Part shown: positions 15,556-25,082 of the stretch, one piece after another
Layout of the letters: each line of letters begins with the position of its first letter
How positions within the stretch are numbered: position 1 is the stretch's first letter
Assembly (NCBI GenBank): GCA_000314955.1
Contig: BAEM01000040.1
Location: 1-64,000, forward strand
Direction: 5' to 3'
DNA from: Paraglaciecola chathamensis S18K6
GTDB taxonomy: Bacteria; Pseudomonadota; Gammaproteobacteria; Enterobacterales; Alteromonadaceae
DNA length: 64,000 bases
The notes under the pieces: model-generated
Told to the model about the DNA's origin: nothing
The model's input: the letters and a program-made list of their open reading frames with translations, nothing else
Database searches by the model: none
Position numbers and translations under genes: made by a program

Positions 15556-18285
15556 TTATTCATCGCTAGCCACCCAAGTAGAGCCAACGCCTACCTCTGA
15601 CGCTTGAATGTAGTGAAGTCCTTTAGCGCCGGCTGCGGCTTGAGCTCCCGCAGGATCTGTTTCTATAAGCGTGTTGGCCGCAGTGATAAATTCTGGTACC
15701 TCTTTGCCGTTTTCAGCAGGGGTTTGATCGATTGCGCCATCGGTATCGAATTCTCCGTTGCCGTCAATGTTGCGAATATCTACCCAATCGTCTGAGGTGT
15801 CACCTGACATATAGCTATCGCTGAAGCCAAAGTTGTTGGTTAATGCAGATTCAGTGTGATTGATGAGGTCGCAGTCGTATTCAAACGAATGGTCACTAAA
15901 ACCTCCGTCGGCATTTAAATAGAAGCCTTCGGTGCTAGCATTTTCGTTAAAACCATTGGCAATAACATTGGCATCGAAATCGATGACAAAGAAGTTTTTA
16001 GTTAACGCAAACAGTTGAGGGTGGTTATCTGCGGTCAACTCGTCACAATCACCTACGCTGACTTTTGAGCCAATTTCTGTGCTAAATACAATAGGTTGGA
16101 GCGAGTTAAGAACTGTATTGTTGGTCACCGTTAATGTTAAGTCACCGGTGCCGTCGAGTACTGCTTGATTGCCCGCGTAGGGGACGCCGCCGTCAGCTTG
16201 AGAAAATGGATTGGGAGTAAAGACGATCCCCCCCGCCTCTTTGTTTCCTGAACGCAACCCGGCAATATAGTTATTGTTTACTGTGTGACCTAAAGGAGTG
16301 ACAAGTACACCGCTTGGTCTATCGTCACTTGGTTCTTTTCCAACGGCTGTGAGTAGGTCAGTTGTGCGAATAATAACGTTATCGCTCACGGTGTTAAACC
16401 CACCGTCCTCTAACGAAATACCGCCGCTAGCGTCAACGATTGTATTGCCTTTAATGGTGGCGCCAGATGTTTGTACGCGCATTAAACGACGACCCGTTCT
16501 TACATTATCAATAAGGTTATACTGAACGGTAAAGTTGGCCATGTCGGCAGCGTCAGAGCCTGTTGTACTACCTAAATTAAGAAGCAGTAAGCTAGAATTA
16601 TCGTAGTTAGGATTGTTACTGTTGCTGAATAAGTTGTATTGAATAACGTGATCTGAGCCGGAGGAAGCTAATTTGATGACTGAGCCTTCTGCCGCTACTG
16701 TTCGGTCTGTAAACGTGTTGCGTTCAATTAGTGCTCCATTTCCTTTAATGACTAACCAATGATAAGCATCATCTGGGTAATTCAATACCGCTTGTTCGCC
16801 ATCCATCGTATTTTGCGAAAATACAAAGTTATCACCTTCAGAATAGATAACTGCTTCTTCGCCGCTATCACAACTAGAGCCTGAAAGGGTATCAATATCG
16901 GTGAAGGTTAGCCCTGTGACTGTTGCACCATCTACCCCATCGGCAACGTGAATACACGCATCGCCGGATATAGTAGGAGTTTGCCCCTCTATAGCACGCA
17001 AGGTTATTGCGCTGGTTAGTTCTATCGCTGCGCTCGGGCTGTAAACATTCGTGTTTAGACCTAAAACATCACCATCCGCTAGGCCGCCAACTGCACTTTC
17101 TAGTGCAGCTGTATCACTAACGACTTGGGTGTATACAAGGGTGTCCAGAGAGTCTGTAACCGTGTCAGTAAACGCGTCGTTATCTGTATACGAAGCGCTA
17201 ACGGATATGATCGAGCCCGCTTGATTAGTAGGAGTGAAGGTTTTGCTACTGGCGTTTGCAACGACCACACCATCAGCAGACCATGTGTAGACAACATTGC
17301 TTTCATCTACGCCGTTGTTGTCAGTAATTTCCGCCGTAAGTGTTGCACTGGTTAAATAAGGGGAGGTACCGATAATGTCGATACGGCCGGCTTGATCCAC
17401 CGCAACATTCGTAACTGTTATAGTTGGTGCGGATACAAAGTTTTCGTCGAAACTGTTGTCGTCAACATAGGTTAACTCTACTGTGATAACACTTCCAACA
17501 ATTGAAGCGTCAACGACGTACTCATCGCTGGTAGCACCTGAAATAGGGTTGTCATCTGCATACCATTGGTAAGCGACTGTGCCTGATACGCCGTCCGGAT
17601 CGGTTATCTCAGTGGTTAAGGTATTTCCAACTGTTGGCGTACCTTGAATCACCACAGTGCCGGCGGAGTTTACGCGCGATACGGTATTTGTTCCGCTTGA
17701 GGTAACAGATTCGCTAAATCCTCTATCATCTTCAAACGTCACGTTTACCGTGATGATAGTGCCAAACTCATTATCACTTAGGGTTAACTCAGCGGACACT
17801 TCATCATCAATGACTGTGTCGTCAGCAAACCATGCATAAACAATCGTTGCGTTTTCTATACCGTTTTGGTCAGCTACAGTTGCATTTAACGTCGAGCCAA
17901 CTAGGGCATCGCCACTAATGGCTACCGAAGCAGGGAATGCAATAGCGGATACATCTGCCGTGGGATCGCTAATGTGTGATTCGTTAGTGTTGCCATCGTC
18001 GGTATACAGCGCTTGAACCGTAATTGGTGAACCAATTTGTTCGTCTGTTAAGGTAAGCGTTGATGTGTTTTCATTTTCAATGGCTTGGCCGTCAGCATAC
18101 CAATAATAGGTAATAGTACCTGAGATTCCATCAGGATCATTCACTGCTGCACTGAGTGTTTCGCCAGAGGTTGGGGTCCCAGACAGTGCAATAGAGCCCA
18201 ATGTATTTGGGTTATTATCTGAGTCTGTGCCACAGCCTGTTATGGCTGCCGCAATCGCACAAAGTGCAAATGTTTTAAACTTCAT
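15556..18285 (-). CDS. PL6-fold (beta-helix) lipoprotein with four Ig-like repeats, catalytic residues apparently lost
   Basis: 909 aa from ATG 18285 (GGAG upstream); a longer frame to 18351 lacks a signal peptide at its start. Lipobox ITGC (C18) indicates a lipoprotein. Four Ig-like repeats of about 90 aa (about 28-388), each with a YxWYADG/YTWSADG core, precede a right-handed beta-helix from about 390 onward resembling chondroitinase-B/PL6 alginate lyases. At the positions aligning to the PL6 catalytic Lys and Arg (21 residues apart) this protein has Q605 and E626. The upstream acidic Ca2+ ligands also seem absent (GRRLMRVQ). It could be a binding protein, a divergent lyase or a related helix family. 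Probably co-transcribed with the receptor. Confidence 0.82.
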   Translation of the reverse strand: MKFKTFALCAIAAAITGCGTDSDNNPNTLGSIALSGTPTSGETLSAAVNDPDGISGTITYYWYADGQAIENENTSTLTLTDEQIGSPITVQALYTDDGNTNESHISDPTADVSAIAFPASVAISGDALVGSTLNATVADQNGIENATIVYAWFADDTVIDDEVSAELTLSDNEFGTIITVNVTFEDDRGFSESVTSSGTNTVSRVNSAGTVVIQGTPTVGNTLTTEITDPDGVSGTVAYQWYADDNPISGATSDEYVVDASIVGSVITVELTYVDDNSFDENFVSAPTITVTNVAVDQAGRIDIIGTSPYLTSATLTAEITDNNGVDESNVVYTWSADGVVVANASSKTFTPTNQAGSIISVSASYTDNDAFTDTVTDSLDTLVYTQVVSDTAALESAVGGLADGDVLGLNTNVYSPSAAIELTSAITLRAIEGQTPTISGDACIHVADGVDGATVTGLTFTDIDTLSGSSCDSGEEAVIYSEGDNFVFSQNTMDGEQAVLNYPDDAYHWLVIKGNGALIERNTFTDRTVAAEGSVIKLASSGSDHVIQYNLFSNSNNPNYDNSSLLLLNLGSTTGSDAADMANFTVQYNLIDNVRTGRRLMRVQTSGATIKGNTIVDASGGISLEDGGFNTVSDNVIIRTTDLLTAVGKEPSDDRPSGVLVTPLGHTVNNNYIAGLRSGNKEAGGIVFTPNPFSQADGGVPYAGNQAVLDGTGDLTLTVTNNTVLNSLQPIVFSTEIGSKVSVGDCDELTADNHPQLFALTKNFFVIDFDANVIANGFNENASTEGFYLNADGGFSDHSFEYDCDLINHTESALTNNFGFSDSYMSGDTSDDWVDIRNIDGNGEFDTDGAIDQTPAENGKEVPEFITAANTLIETDPAGAQAAAGAKGLHYIQASEVGVGSTWVASDE

Positions 18286-18656
18286 AATAGCTCTATTCTC
18301 CGTATTATTGGTTTCGTTTAACGTGCTTTTCCGTAGGGTTGTTGTTACCAAATGAGTTGTTCATTGTTACCAAAAGTGTTGTTTTTGGTGTTGTTTTGTT
18401 AACCTGTTTGGCTATATAACCACAATAATGTTGCATAATCTAGCTGGTAGTTATCATTTTATTAACATTTTGCAGGTTTATGGCCCTAAACTTAGGTTTG
18501 TTTCTATCTGTTTTGGTATTACCAATATTCTTGTGTGGTTTGTTAACGCGTTAAGGGTGCCGGAGGATTATTTACAGATGATACAGGGCATAATTTGAAT
18601 GCTATGAAAGCAAATTGAGAGTCACGGCACGAGTTGTGCCGTAATAGAAGTGAGGG
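18286..18656. promoter_or_regulatory. Upstream region of the PL6-fold gene with operator-like repeats
   Basis: 371 bp. Contains a direct repeat TTGTTACCAAA at 18342-18352 and 18364-18374 (22-bp period, two helical turns) and a perfect palindrome TTGGTATTACCAA at 18513-18525. The palindrome fits the TNGT-N3-ACNA pattern of FadR-type GntR operators. A similar TTGG-N5-CCAA palindrome precedes the PL7 gene (19825). The regulator is not in this locus. Confidence 0.45.
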
Positions 18657-19667
18657 TTAATAACGGTATCCGGGATGTTGATTATCTAAATGGTAAAAAG
18701 TGGCTTGTACATAGTCTTTTGGCTCGCCACCATTATTTTGATTGTAGACCCCAGCCTTAAAATACATATATTGATTACTTTTATCGTAGCCACTGTTACT
18801 CATGTCATAGGCTTTCGTTATATTCGGTTTACCTAGGCGGATTAGCGTCACGAACAACACATTGTTATTCACACTGATCTTATAGCTAAACTTTTCGTTT
18901 AGCTTAATGCCGTCTTGTGGATCTTGTAACGTGTGGGAGCGTGAACCAATCAGGTTTACCCATGTATCATCTCCGCCATTTTCTTCATGGGCGAAGTAGA
19001 TAGAGCCATGCTCATTGTTAGGCAGCTTGCGATAGTAAAGCCGAATAGGCTCATCTTTAGTCGCGTGAATTTGACCTATAATCACACGGCCGACCATTTT
19101 TTCATCACCTGTGGTTGATACACGATTAACTGCTAGGGTTGTTTCTAGACTGCCTTCAACTGCGCCTGCTTTTCGTTTAACAGAGCCGTGTGCACCAGAG
19201 AAAACCCAGTTATTCCCCGTTATGCCTTGGGTTTTCATGCGGTTATTACCCCGGCGAAGCATTTCTCGAAGTTCAGTGCGCACATACTTAGTGTTTTTTG
19301 AAGTTTTAGCGCCAACATTTGGGCTGGCGAACACCATGCCACCGTCTTGTGCGGTATAAAACAGAGGCTTTAATTCGAAGCCTTTGCTAAGTGGCTTTTC
19401 ATAAATCATATCGGCCTTGAGATCTTTATTTAGATCTGTTGGCAAGGTTAAGCTCCAGTCCAATAAATCAAAGTTTTCACTGGGAGGCTTATCGCTTACT
19501 AGTTCTCTCTTAGCTCCTAATAACACACCTTGAGGGAGAGTTTGATGAGAAACAGGTATAAGGCCCGATAAGCTTGCTTCATCCACTGGCTCGCTATTGG
19601 CTGCGGTTGAATAAAAAGCACTGCACGCAATCAAGTTCAACGCGATTGCTTTATGGATTAACTTCAT
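18657..19667 (-). CDS. Alginate lyase, polysaccharide lyase family 7
   Basis: 336 aa. Cleaves alginate by beta-elimination. The three PL7 signature motifs are present: RTELR (130-134), QIH (199-201) and YFKAGVYNQ (302-310); these carry the Arg, Gln/His and Tyr of the active site, so the enzyme looks functional. The QIH form is usually linked to activity that includes polyG or both block types. The N-terminus could be a short lipoprotein signal (LIAC, C15) or a standard signal ending near ANS|EP, so it is exported. AGGA lies 8 bp before ATG 19667. It is upstream of the PL6-fold gene on the same strand, 371 bp away, probably as a separate transcript. Confidence 0.94.
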   Translation of the reverse strand: MKLIHKAIALNLIACSAFYSTAANSEPVDEASLSGLIPVSHQTLPQGVLLGAKRELVSDKPPSENFDLLDWSLTLPTDLNKDLKADMIYEKPLSKGFELKPLFYTAQDGGMVFASPNVGAKTSKNTKYVRTELREMLRRGNNRMKTQGITGNNWVFSGAHGSVKRKAGAVEGSLETTLAVNRVSTTGDEKMVGRVIIGQIHATKDEPIRLYYRKLPNNEHGSIYFAHEENGGDDTWVNLIGSRSHTLQDPQDGIKLNEKFSYKISVNNNVLFVTLIRLGKPNITKAYDMSNSGYDKSNQYMYFKAGVYNQNNGGEPKDYVQATFYHLDNQHPGYRY

Positions 19668-20343
19668 TTTATTTCCTTTATTTTTCAGCTTAGAACTAGC
19701 CTACAAGTAAATTACCTCAAGCAGAATTAGACAGCTTCATCGCCAACTGAATGACGGTGATATGTTAACTATCGGTATTAATGATGTTTTTAAAATGTAA
19801 CCAATTTTGAGTTGATGTGTCAAATTGGTCTTGCCAATTATCTTTATTTTCTCATGGTTTTGGTCAAGCCTGAATTGCTGATAAGTAAAGTCAGAAAACT
19901 TGTCGAGGTGCTGTACTTTTAATTGATGAGAAAATAGTCAAATACCTAATTTATTGAGGAAATCATCCACTGCTTGCATAACGACAGTTCTCGTTGATAA
20001 CACTACTCTGGGCAACATGAGGTTAGGTGACTGGTTATCCGTATTCATGGGTTAAAACACGACATGTCTATTTTAAAAAGTGGATTTAGCTTATTGAATA
20101 TATGCCGTGAAATTAAGTGAATTTCTAATGGGAAAAACTAACTTCATTCCAGTGCGCGGTAGAATTTGCTTATCGTATTTTTGGCGCTTATTATACCCGT
20201 AAACAAGTAGTACAATAATGCCTGAATTTACTTACGCATTGGTATGTTCGATCTTTCCTAACCTTATGTATCTGAATTGATTTCTAGACATAAACAAAAC
20301 GTTAGGTGAGATCCTTTATTATAATAATAAGATTGATAAATTT
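19668..20343. promoter_or_regulatory. Divergent intergenic region, PL7 lyase / propeller sensor
   Basis: 676 bp. Contains the palindrome AATTGG-TCTTG-CCAATT (19823-19839), whose core TTGG-N5-CCAA matches the one before the PL6-fold gene, and a nearby inverted pair ACCAATTTTGA (19800-19810) / TCAAATTGGT (19820-19829). An AT-rich stretch with a TATAAT-like sequence lies near 20318-20330, before the sensor gene. No small gene recognised. Confidence 0.4.
19825..19837. promoter_or_regulatory. TTGG-N5-CCAA palindrome upstream of PL7 lyase
   Basis: TTGGTCTTGCCAA, 158 bp before the lyase start, extended to 6-bp arms (AATTGG/CCAATT). Compare TTGGTATTACCAA at 18513-18525. Confidence 0.45.
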
Positions 20344-23300
20344 ATGTTCAAAAACGGAATGATTTGGGTCGTACTATCCGTCTTTTTCAATATTAGCATT
20401 AGCGCAAGTGAAAGGACTTTCTTTAGTTTTACGCCAGCCAACTTTAGTAAACAACTCTCGCAAAAAACGGTCCGCCAAGTATATCAAGATAGCACTGGGT
20501 ATTTGTGGTTTGTTACCCAAGAAGGGCTTAGCCGATATGATGGGTATCAACTGCTTAAATTTGTGCACGATCCCCGAGATCCCGATTCAATCAGTTCAGA
20601 TAATGTCCGTTCAATACTAGAAGATAATCAAAAGCGCTTATGGATAGCCACTGATGGGGGAGGATTAAATCGTTTTGAACCGTTAAGCCAAACATTCACT
20701 AAATGGCGCGCAGGTGGTGAAAAATCTCAATCTATTATTTCAGATCAAATTCGAAGCATGTATTTGGCAAGCGATGGAACAATTTGGTTAGGCTATAACA
20801 ACGGTAGCTTTAGTCGTTTGAAGCAAAATGATATGAAGTTTGAACACTTTAACACGCGCGAATTGCTACCTGAACTGACGAAAAATGCATTCGTCACCTC
20901 TATTGCAGAAGATAAACATTATATTTGGCTAGCAACGGATGGAAATGGGCTTTTACAATTTAATAAAGATACTTATCAACTCAAGCGTTATTTCAAGGGA
21001 GGTGTATCCCCTTTGTTTAGTGATAGGCTTACCGAGGTTTTTATTGATACCCAAAAGCGTATTTGGTTGACGAGTTATGATGCTGGCATCAGTATTTTTG
21101 ATGTAGAAAAAAAGCCTTTCCCCACATGGCGGCACGATCCGCGGCAAAATCGCAGTATTGCTTCTGATTTGGTTCATACGGTTTATCAAGATCACCATCA
21201 ACGATTATGGTTCGGTACAGAAGGTGGCCTCAGTCTTTTCGACGAAAACGGCAGCTTTACCACATTTAAAAAAAATAAAGGTGTGAGTGACAATAAAATA
21301 CTCTCAATACTTCAGGACCCTTCAGGAATAATGTGGTTAGGCACCTACAGTGGTATTACCAAAGGCATAGAAGTCCCTTTTGAAAAAATTGATAAGGGTC
21401 TTGCGAGCAAGATTGTATTAGGTTTCGCTGAAACTACATCAAGTAAAGGCGAGCGAACAATTTGGGTCGCTGGGTATGACGGCTTAACTCAGCTAGACAG
21501 TGCGGGTCGGGTTCAAAACGTATTAAATGCTCATAGTGAACCAGCCTTGAATGACACGAGAGTCATGACGGTAAGTGGTGACAATAACATTTTGTGGTTT
21601 GGCACCAGAGGCGGAGGCCTTGGGCGATTAAACGTTGATAATATGGAAGTCGATTATTTGGTTCATGACCCAAATAAACCTAAAAGCCTTAGCTTTAACG
21701 GTGTTACAAGTATTCACCTAGATCAAGATGAAAATCTATGGGTTGGCACCTTTGGTGGTGGGCTTAACTTGTTAAAGCATAACGGTAATGGCTTTGTCCA
21801 TTTTAGAGAGCAGCAGGGTGACCTTAGAAGTTTAAATCATGATCGGGTTGTTGCGATATCCGAATTACTTGACGGTAGAATTATTATCGGCACGATAAAA
21901 GGAATAAATATCTTCAATCCTACTTCGTCTGATTTCGACCGCATCGAACATGAACCAGATAATTTTGATAGTCTATCAGCACCGATGGCATGGGCATTTT
22001 ATCAAGATGATGCTGAGCAACTATGGGTTGGTACGCAAGGTGGCGGTCTGAATCAGTGGCGTAAGAAAGATCTTAACGCACTAAATAACCATTTTAGTCG
22101 CTACAACAGTGCGAACGGATTACCTAGTAGTCACATCTATTCCATTCAAGCAGATGAAATGGACAATTTATGGTTAAGTAGCACTGCTGGTTTATCACGT
22201 TTTAATCCAGCGACTGGAAAAATTCGCCATTTCGATTCATCGCAAGGCTTAAACGACAGCGAGTTTAATTTCGGTGCAGGCTTTACTGATAGTCAAGGTG
22301 TTATGTATTTTGGCGGAAATTTCGGCTTTGTGCGCTTTCAACCAAATGAGATAAAAGACAGCAAGACGGTCCCGCCTGTGGTGTTAGTGCGTATTAAAAA
22401 GCTAAATGAAGAAGTGGGGGTAGATATACAATACCAAGAGCAGCATGAAATTGTGCTCGATTATCTGGATTACTATATCTCTTTTGAATTTGCGGCACTG
22501 GATTTTAATGCTCCTGAACTTAATGAATACCGCTACAAATTAGAAGGGTTAGATCCTAACTGGGTTGAACTAGGGCACGCTCGGTTAGCTTCTTTCACTA
22601 ACCTACCACCGGGCAAGTATGTTCTTAATGTGCAAGCGAGTAATCATTTAGGCTTGTGGAATTCCGAAGGGGTCGCACTGCCGCTTCGAGTATTGCCTCC
22701 CCCATGGCGAACTTGGTGGGCGTATAGCCTTTACGCAATTCTTTTGATTGTCATTGTGCTTGATGTTATCCGGCGCTATCGCCTTAAACGACAACGTGCG
22801 TCACAGCATTTAATTGACTTGGAAGAAAAGGTAGAAGAGCGTACGACCGATCTGCGTTTGGTCAATGAAAAGTTAGAACAAATCAGCTTTACAGATCCTC
22901 TTACTGGGCTTAAAAATCGTCGTTATTTAACACAGCACTTGAACAACGATGTGGAGATAATTCTTGCCAAGCATCAAGAGCGTTCATTGAATCAGTCTCA
23001 ACTAGTGTCTAAAGATGCAGATTTAATTTTCTTTTTAATGGATTTAGACCACTTTAAGCAAGTCAATGATAGGTATGGGCACAGCGCCGGAGATGCAGTC
23101 CTTGTAGCCGTAAAGTCTATCTTGGAGACTGTATTTCGTGATACCGATTATTTACTGCGTTGGGGCGGTGAGGAATTTCTTATTGTCGCACGTTTTGTTG
23201 ACCGAAGTAGTGCCGAGACACTAGCAGAGCGGCTACGATGCTCTATTCAAGCTCATCGGTTTAACATTGAAGACAATGTGGCAATTAACGTGACGTGTTC

Positions 23301-23559
23301 GATTGGTTTTAGTGTATTTCCATTGCTGTCCAATCAACCAACTGCCTTGAACTGGGAGCGAACGATAGATGTGGCTGACTTGTGCCTTTACGCCGCTAAG
23401 AAATCTAGCCGTAACACCTGGGTCGGCTTATTAGACCTAACGTGTGACGAGCAAGATGTCTTTTCCGCTGTGGTGGATAAAACCGAACAGCTCATTCAGT
23501 CAGGGCAACTGACTCTGGTTAGTTCTATCACAGATATCAACAACATACGCTGGCGCTAA
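20344..23559 (+). CDS. Propeller-sensor diguanylate cyclase
   Basis: 1071 aa. Signal peptide about 1-22, two seven-bladed-type regulator propellers (about 25-690, repeats such as LWIATDGGGLNRF, IWLGYNNGSFSRL, LWVGTFGGGLNLL), a Y_Y_Y domain (about 700-775), one membrane helix (about 793-812), a coiled coil, and a cytoplasmic GGDEF domain with GGEEF at 941-945 (active type). This makes it a periplasmic sensor that should synthesise c-di-GMP. The same sensor architecture in polysaccharide-use systems detects oligosaccharides. Being divergent from the PL7 alginate lyase, alginate fragments are a fair guess. The sensor half is strongly similar to that of the gene at 34439, which has a kinase output instead. 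Confidence 0.93.
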   Translation: MFKNGMIWVVLSVFFNISISASERTFFSFTPANFSKQLSQKTVRQVYQDSTGYLWFVTQEGLSRYDGYQLLKFVHDPRDPDSISSDNVRSILEDNQKRLWIATDGGGLNRFEPLSQTFTKWRAGGEKSQSIISDQIRSMYLASDGTIWLGYNNGSFSRLKQNDMKFEHFNTRELLPELTKNAFVTSIAEDKHYIWLATDGNGLLQFNKDTYQLKRYFKGGVSPLFSDRLTEVFIDTQKRIWLTSYDAGISIFDVEKKPFPTWRHDPRQNRSIASDLVHTVYQDHHQRLWFGTEGGLSLFDENGSFTTFKKNKGVSDNKILSILQDPSGIMWLGTYSGITKGIEVPFEKIDKGLASKIVLGFAETTSSKGERTIWVAGYDGLTQLDSAGRVQNVLNAHSEPALNDTRVMTVSGDNNILWFGTRGGGLGRLNVDNMEVDYLVHDPNKPKSLSFNGVTSIHLDQDENLWVGTFGGGLNLLKHNGNGFVHFREQQGDLRSLNHDRVVAISELLDGRIIIGTIKGINIFNPTSSDFDRIEHEPDNFDSLSAPMAWAFYQDDAEQLWVGTQGGGLNQWRKKDLNALNNHFSRYNSANGLPSSHIYSIQADEMDNLWLSSTAGLSRFNPATGKIRHFDSSQGLNDSEFNFGAGFTDSQGVMYFGGNFGFVRFQPNEIKDSKTVPPVVLVRIKKLNEEVGVDIQYQEQHEIVLDYLDYYISFEFAALDFNAPELNEYRYKLEGLDPNWVELGHARLASFTNLPPGKYVLNVQASNHLGLWNSEGVALPLRVLPPPWRTWWAYSLYAILLIVIVLDVIRRYRLKRQRASQHLIDLEEKVEERTTDLRLVNEKLEQISFTDPLTGLKNRRYLTQHLNNDVEIILAKHQERSLNQSQLVSKDADLIFFLMDLDHFKQVNDRYGHSAGDAVLVAVKSILETVFRDTDYLLRWGGEEFLIVARFVDRSSAETLAERLRCSIQAHRFNIEDNVAINVTCSIGFSVFPLLSNQPTALNWERTIDVADLCLYAAKKSSRNTWVGLLDLTCDEQDVFSAVVDKTEQLIQSGQLTLVSSITDINNIRWR

Positions 23560-23580
23560 CGGGCAATCTACTCGTCAGAA

Positions 23581-24987
23581 TTAGACGTGGGCCTGTATCA
23601 ACTGCCCTAAACGCTTAATCGCTATAAGGCGTTTTCCGCTGATCTCATGCACAAAACTGAGCCGCATACTGTGTCTAAAGGCGTTATGTGTAGAAAATAG
23701 GCTACCAGGGGCGGGAATGATGCCTTCTTTTATGGCTTCTTGGTAAACGCTTATACAATTCACTTTTTGCTCAAATGTCACCATTAGCGCTAACCCCCCA
23801 CTTGGGGTGGTGTATGTGAAGGGAACAGACCAATTTTCCCGTAAAACATTAATTAATTCGTTCTGTTGTTTTTCCAATGTTTGGCGATATTGCATCAAGT
23901 GGCGCCTGAAGTGTCCTTCACTTATAAAGCCTGCTAAACCTTGCTGAATAGCTTGGTTATTGGCTAAGTTATTCACCATCGACAAATGCACAATCGCTTT
24001 ATGGTGTTTGCCTCCCATTATCCAACCTGTGCGTAGATCACGAGATAGTGACTTAGAAAACGAACTGCATAGAATGACATTGTGGTGGTGATCAACACTT
24101 TTTAATGGCTGAGTGTTAAAGTGAAAACCCAAATCCCCGTAGATATCATCTTCGATAATTGTAAATGCGTATTTGTGGGCTAAGTGACACAAGGCTAACT
24201 TCTCGCTTTGAGGCATACAGGCACCGGTGGGAGTCGCAAAATTCGGCGTCACAATACACGCCTTTATGTGCCATTGCTGTGCCGCTTTTTCTAGCGCTTG
24301 AGTTGGTAATCCGTCACTAAAAGAGGCAGGAATTTCGATCACATTGAGCTTTAATATCTGTAACAACTGCAGAATTCCGTAAAACGAAGGGCTTTCAATT
24401 GCTACGGTATCGCCTGGTTGGCAACAACTGCTTAGAGCCAAAAATAAACTGTTTTGGCATCCTGAAGTAATGCAGATATCGTCAGCTGAGATTGATAAAT
24501 CACGGCTTCGATAGTGTTTGCTTAATTGCTTTCTGAGGATGAAATCTCCTTCTGGAGTACCATAATAAAGCGCGTTGCGCGCCGCTTGTTGGCGCATAGC
24601 ACGGTTAATATGACGATTAAGAGTTTGAATATGTGAAGAGGGTTCTCTGACCTTCCCCTCTGGATATATATCGAACGCAGCAGAACGGGCCATAATTTCA
24701 TGAAATATATCAGGCATAGTGACTAAACTAGGTGCGTTTTGTTTTGTGTTGTTTGGGGGGAGAGTTTTCTTTTCTTGAGCGACGACATAGTACCCCGAAC
24801 GAGAGCGCGCTTTAATAAGGCCATTCGCTTCAAGCTTATGCATTGCATTTTGAATCGAGATTTTGGAAACCTGATATTCATTGCTTAACTTACGAATAGA
24901 AGGTAAGCGCTCATCTGCACACCATACATTCGATAGAATCTTGTTTTTTAACTCAGCCGCTATTCTACTGTATTTAAACTGACTCAT
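23581..24987 (-). CDS. MocR-type GntR/aminotransferase transcriptional regulator
   Basis: 468 aa from ATG 24987, which has GGGG 6 bp upstream; an ATG four codons earlier (24999) is also possible. N-terminal GntR winged helix (about 5-70), linker, then a fold-type I aminotransferase domain (about 100-455) with the PLP lysine K312 in SSFSKSLSRDLRTGW. MocR proteins sense PLP and amino-group metabolites and often control a divergent gene; here that is ccoG, an unusual partner. Its 3' end meets the diguanylate cyclase gene head-on with a 21-bp gap and no visible terminator. Confidence 0.92.
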   Translation of the reverse strand: MSQFKYSRIAAELKNKILSNVWCADERLPSIRKLSNEYQVSKISIQNAMHKLEANGLIKARSRSGYYVVAQEKKTLPPNNTKQNAPSLVTMPDIFHEIMARSAAFDIYPEGKVREPSSHIQTLNRHINRAMRQQAARNALYYGTPEGDFILRKQLSKHYRSRDLSISADDICITSGCQNSLFLALSSCCQPGDTVAIESPSFYGILQLLQILKLNVIEIPASFSDGLPTQALEKAAQQWHIKACIVTPNFATPTGACMPQSEKLALCHLAHKYAFTIIEDDIYGDLGFHFNTQPLKSVDHHHNVILCSSFSKSLSRDLRTGWIMGGKHHKAIVHLSMVNNLANNQAIQQGLAGFISEGHFRRHLMQYRQTLEKQQNELINVLRENWSVPFTYTTPSGGLALMVTFEQKVNCISVYQEAIKEGIIPAPGSLFSTHNAFRHSMRLSFVHEISGKRLIAIKRLGQLIQAHV

Positions 24988-25082
24988 GCTGTGCCCCATT
25001 ATAAATCTGTCCCTATATTAATTTATATTTTTGTATATATGAATGACAAAAGGGAGTGAATAAGATGCGCCCCACATAAAAA

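Noticed and set aside
18286-18351. Longer N-terminus of the PL6-fold protein
   Set aside because: It would bury the lipoprotein signal peptide behind 22 polar residues; ATG 18285 gives a normal signal.
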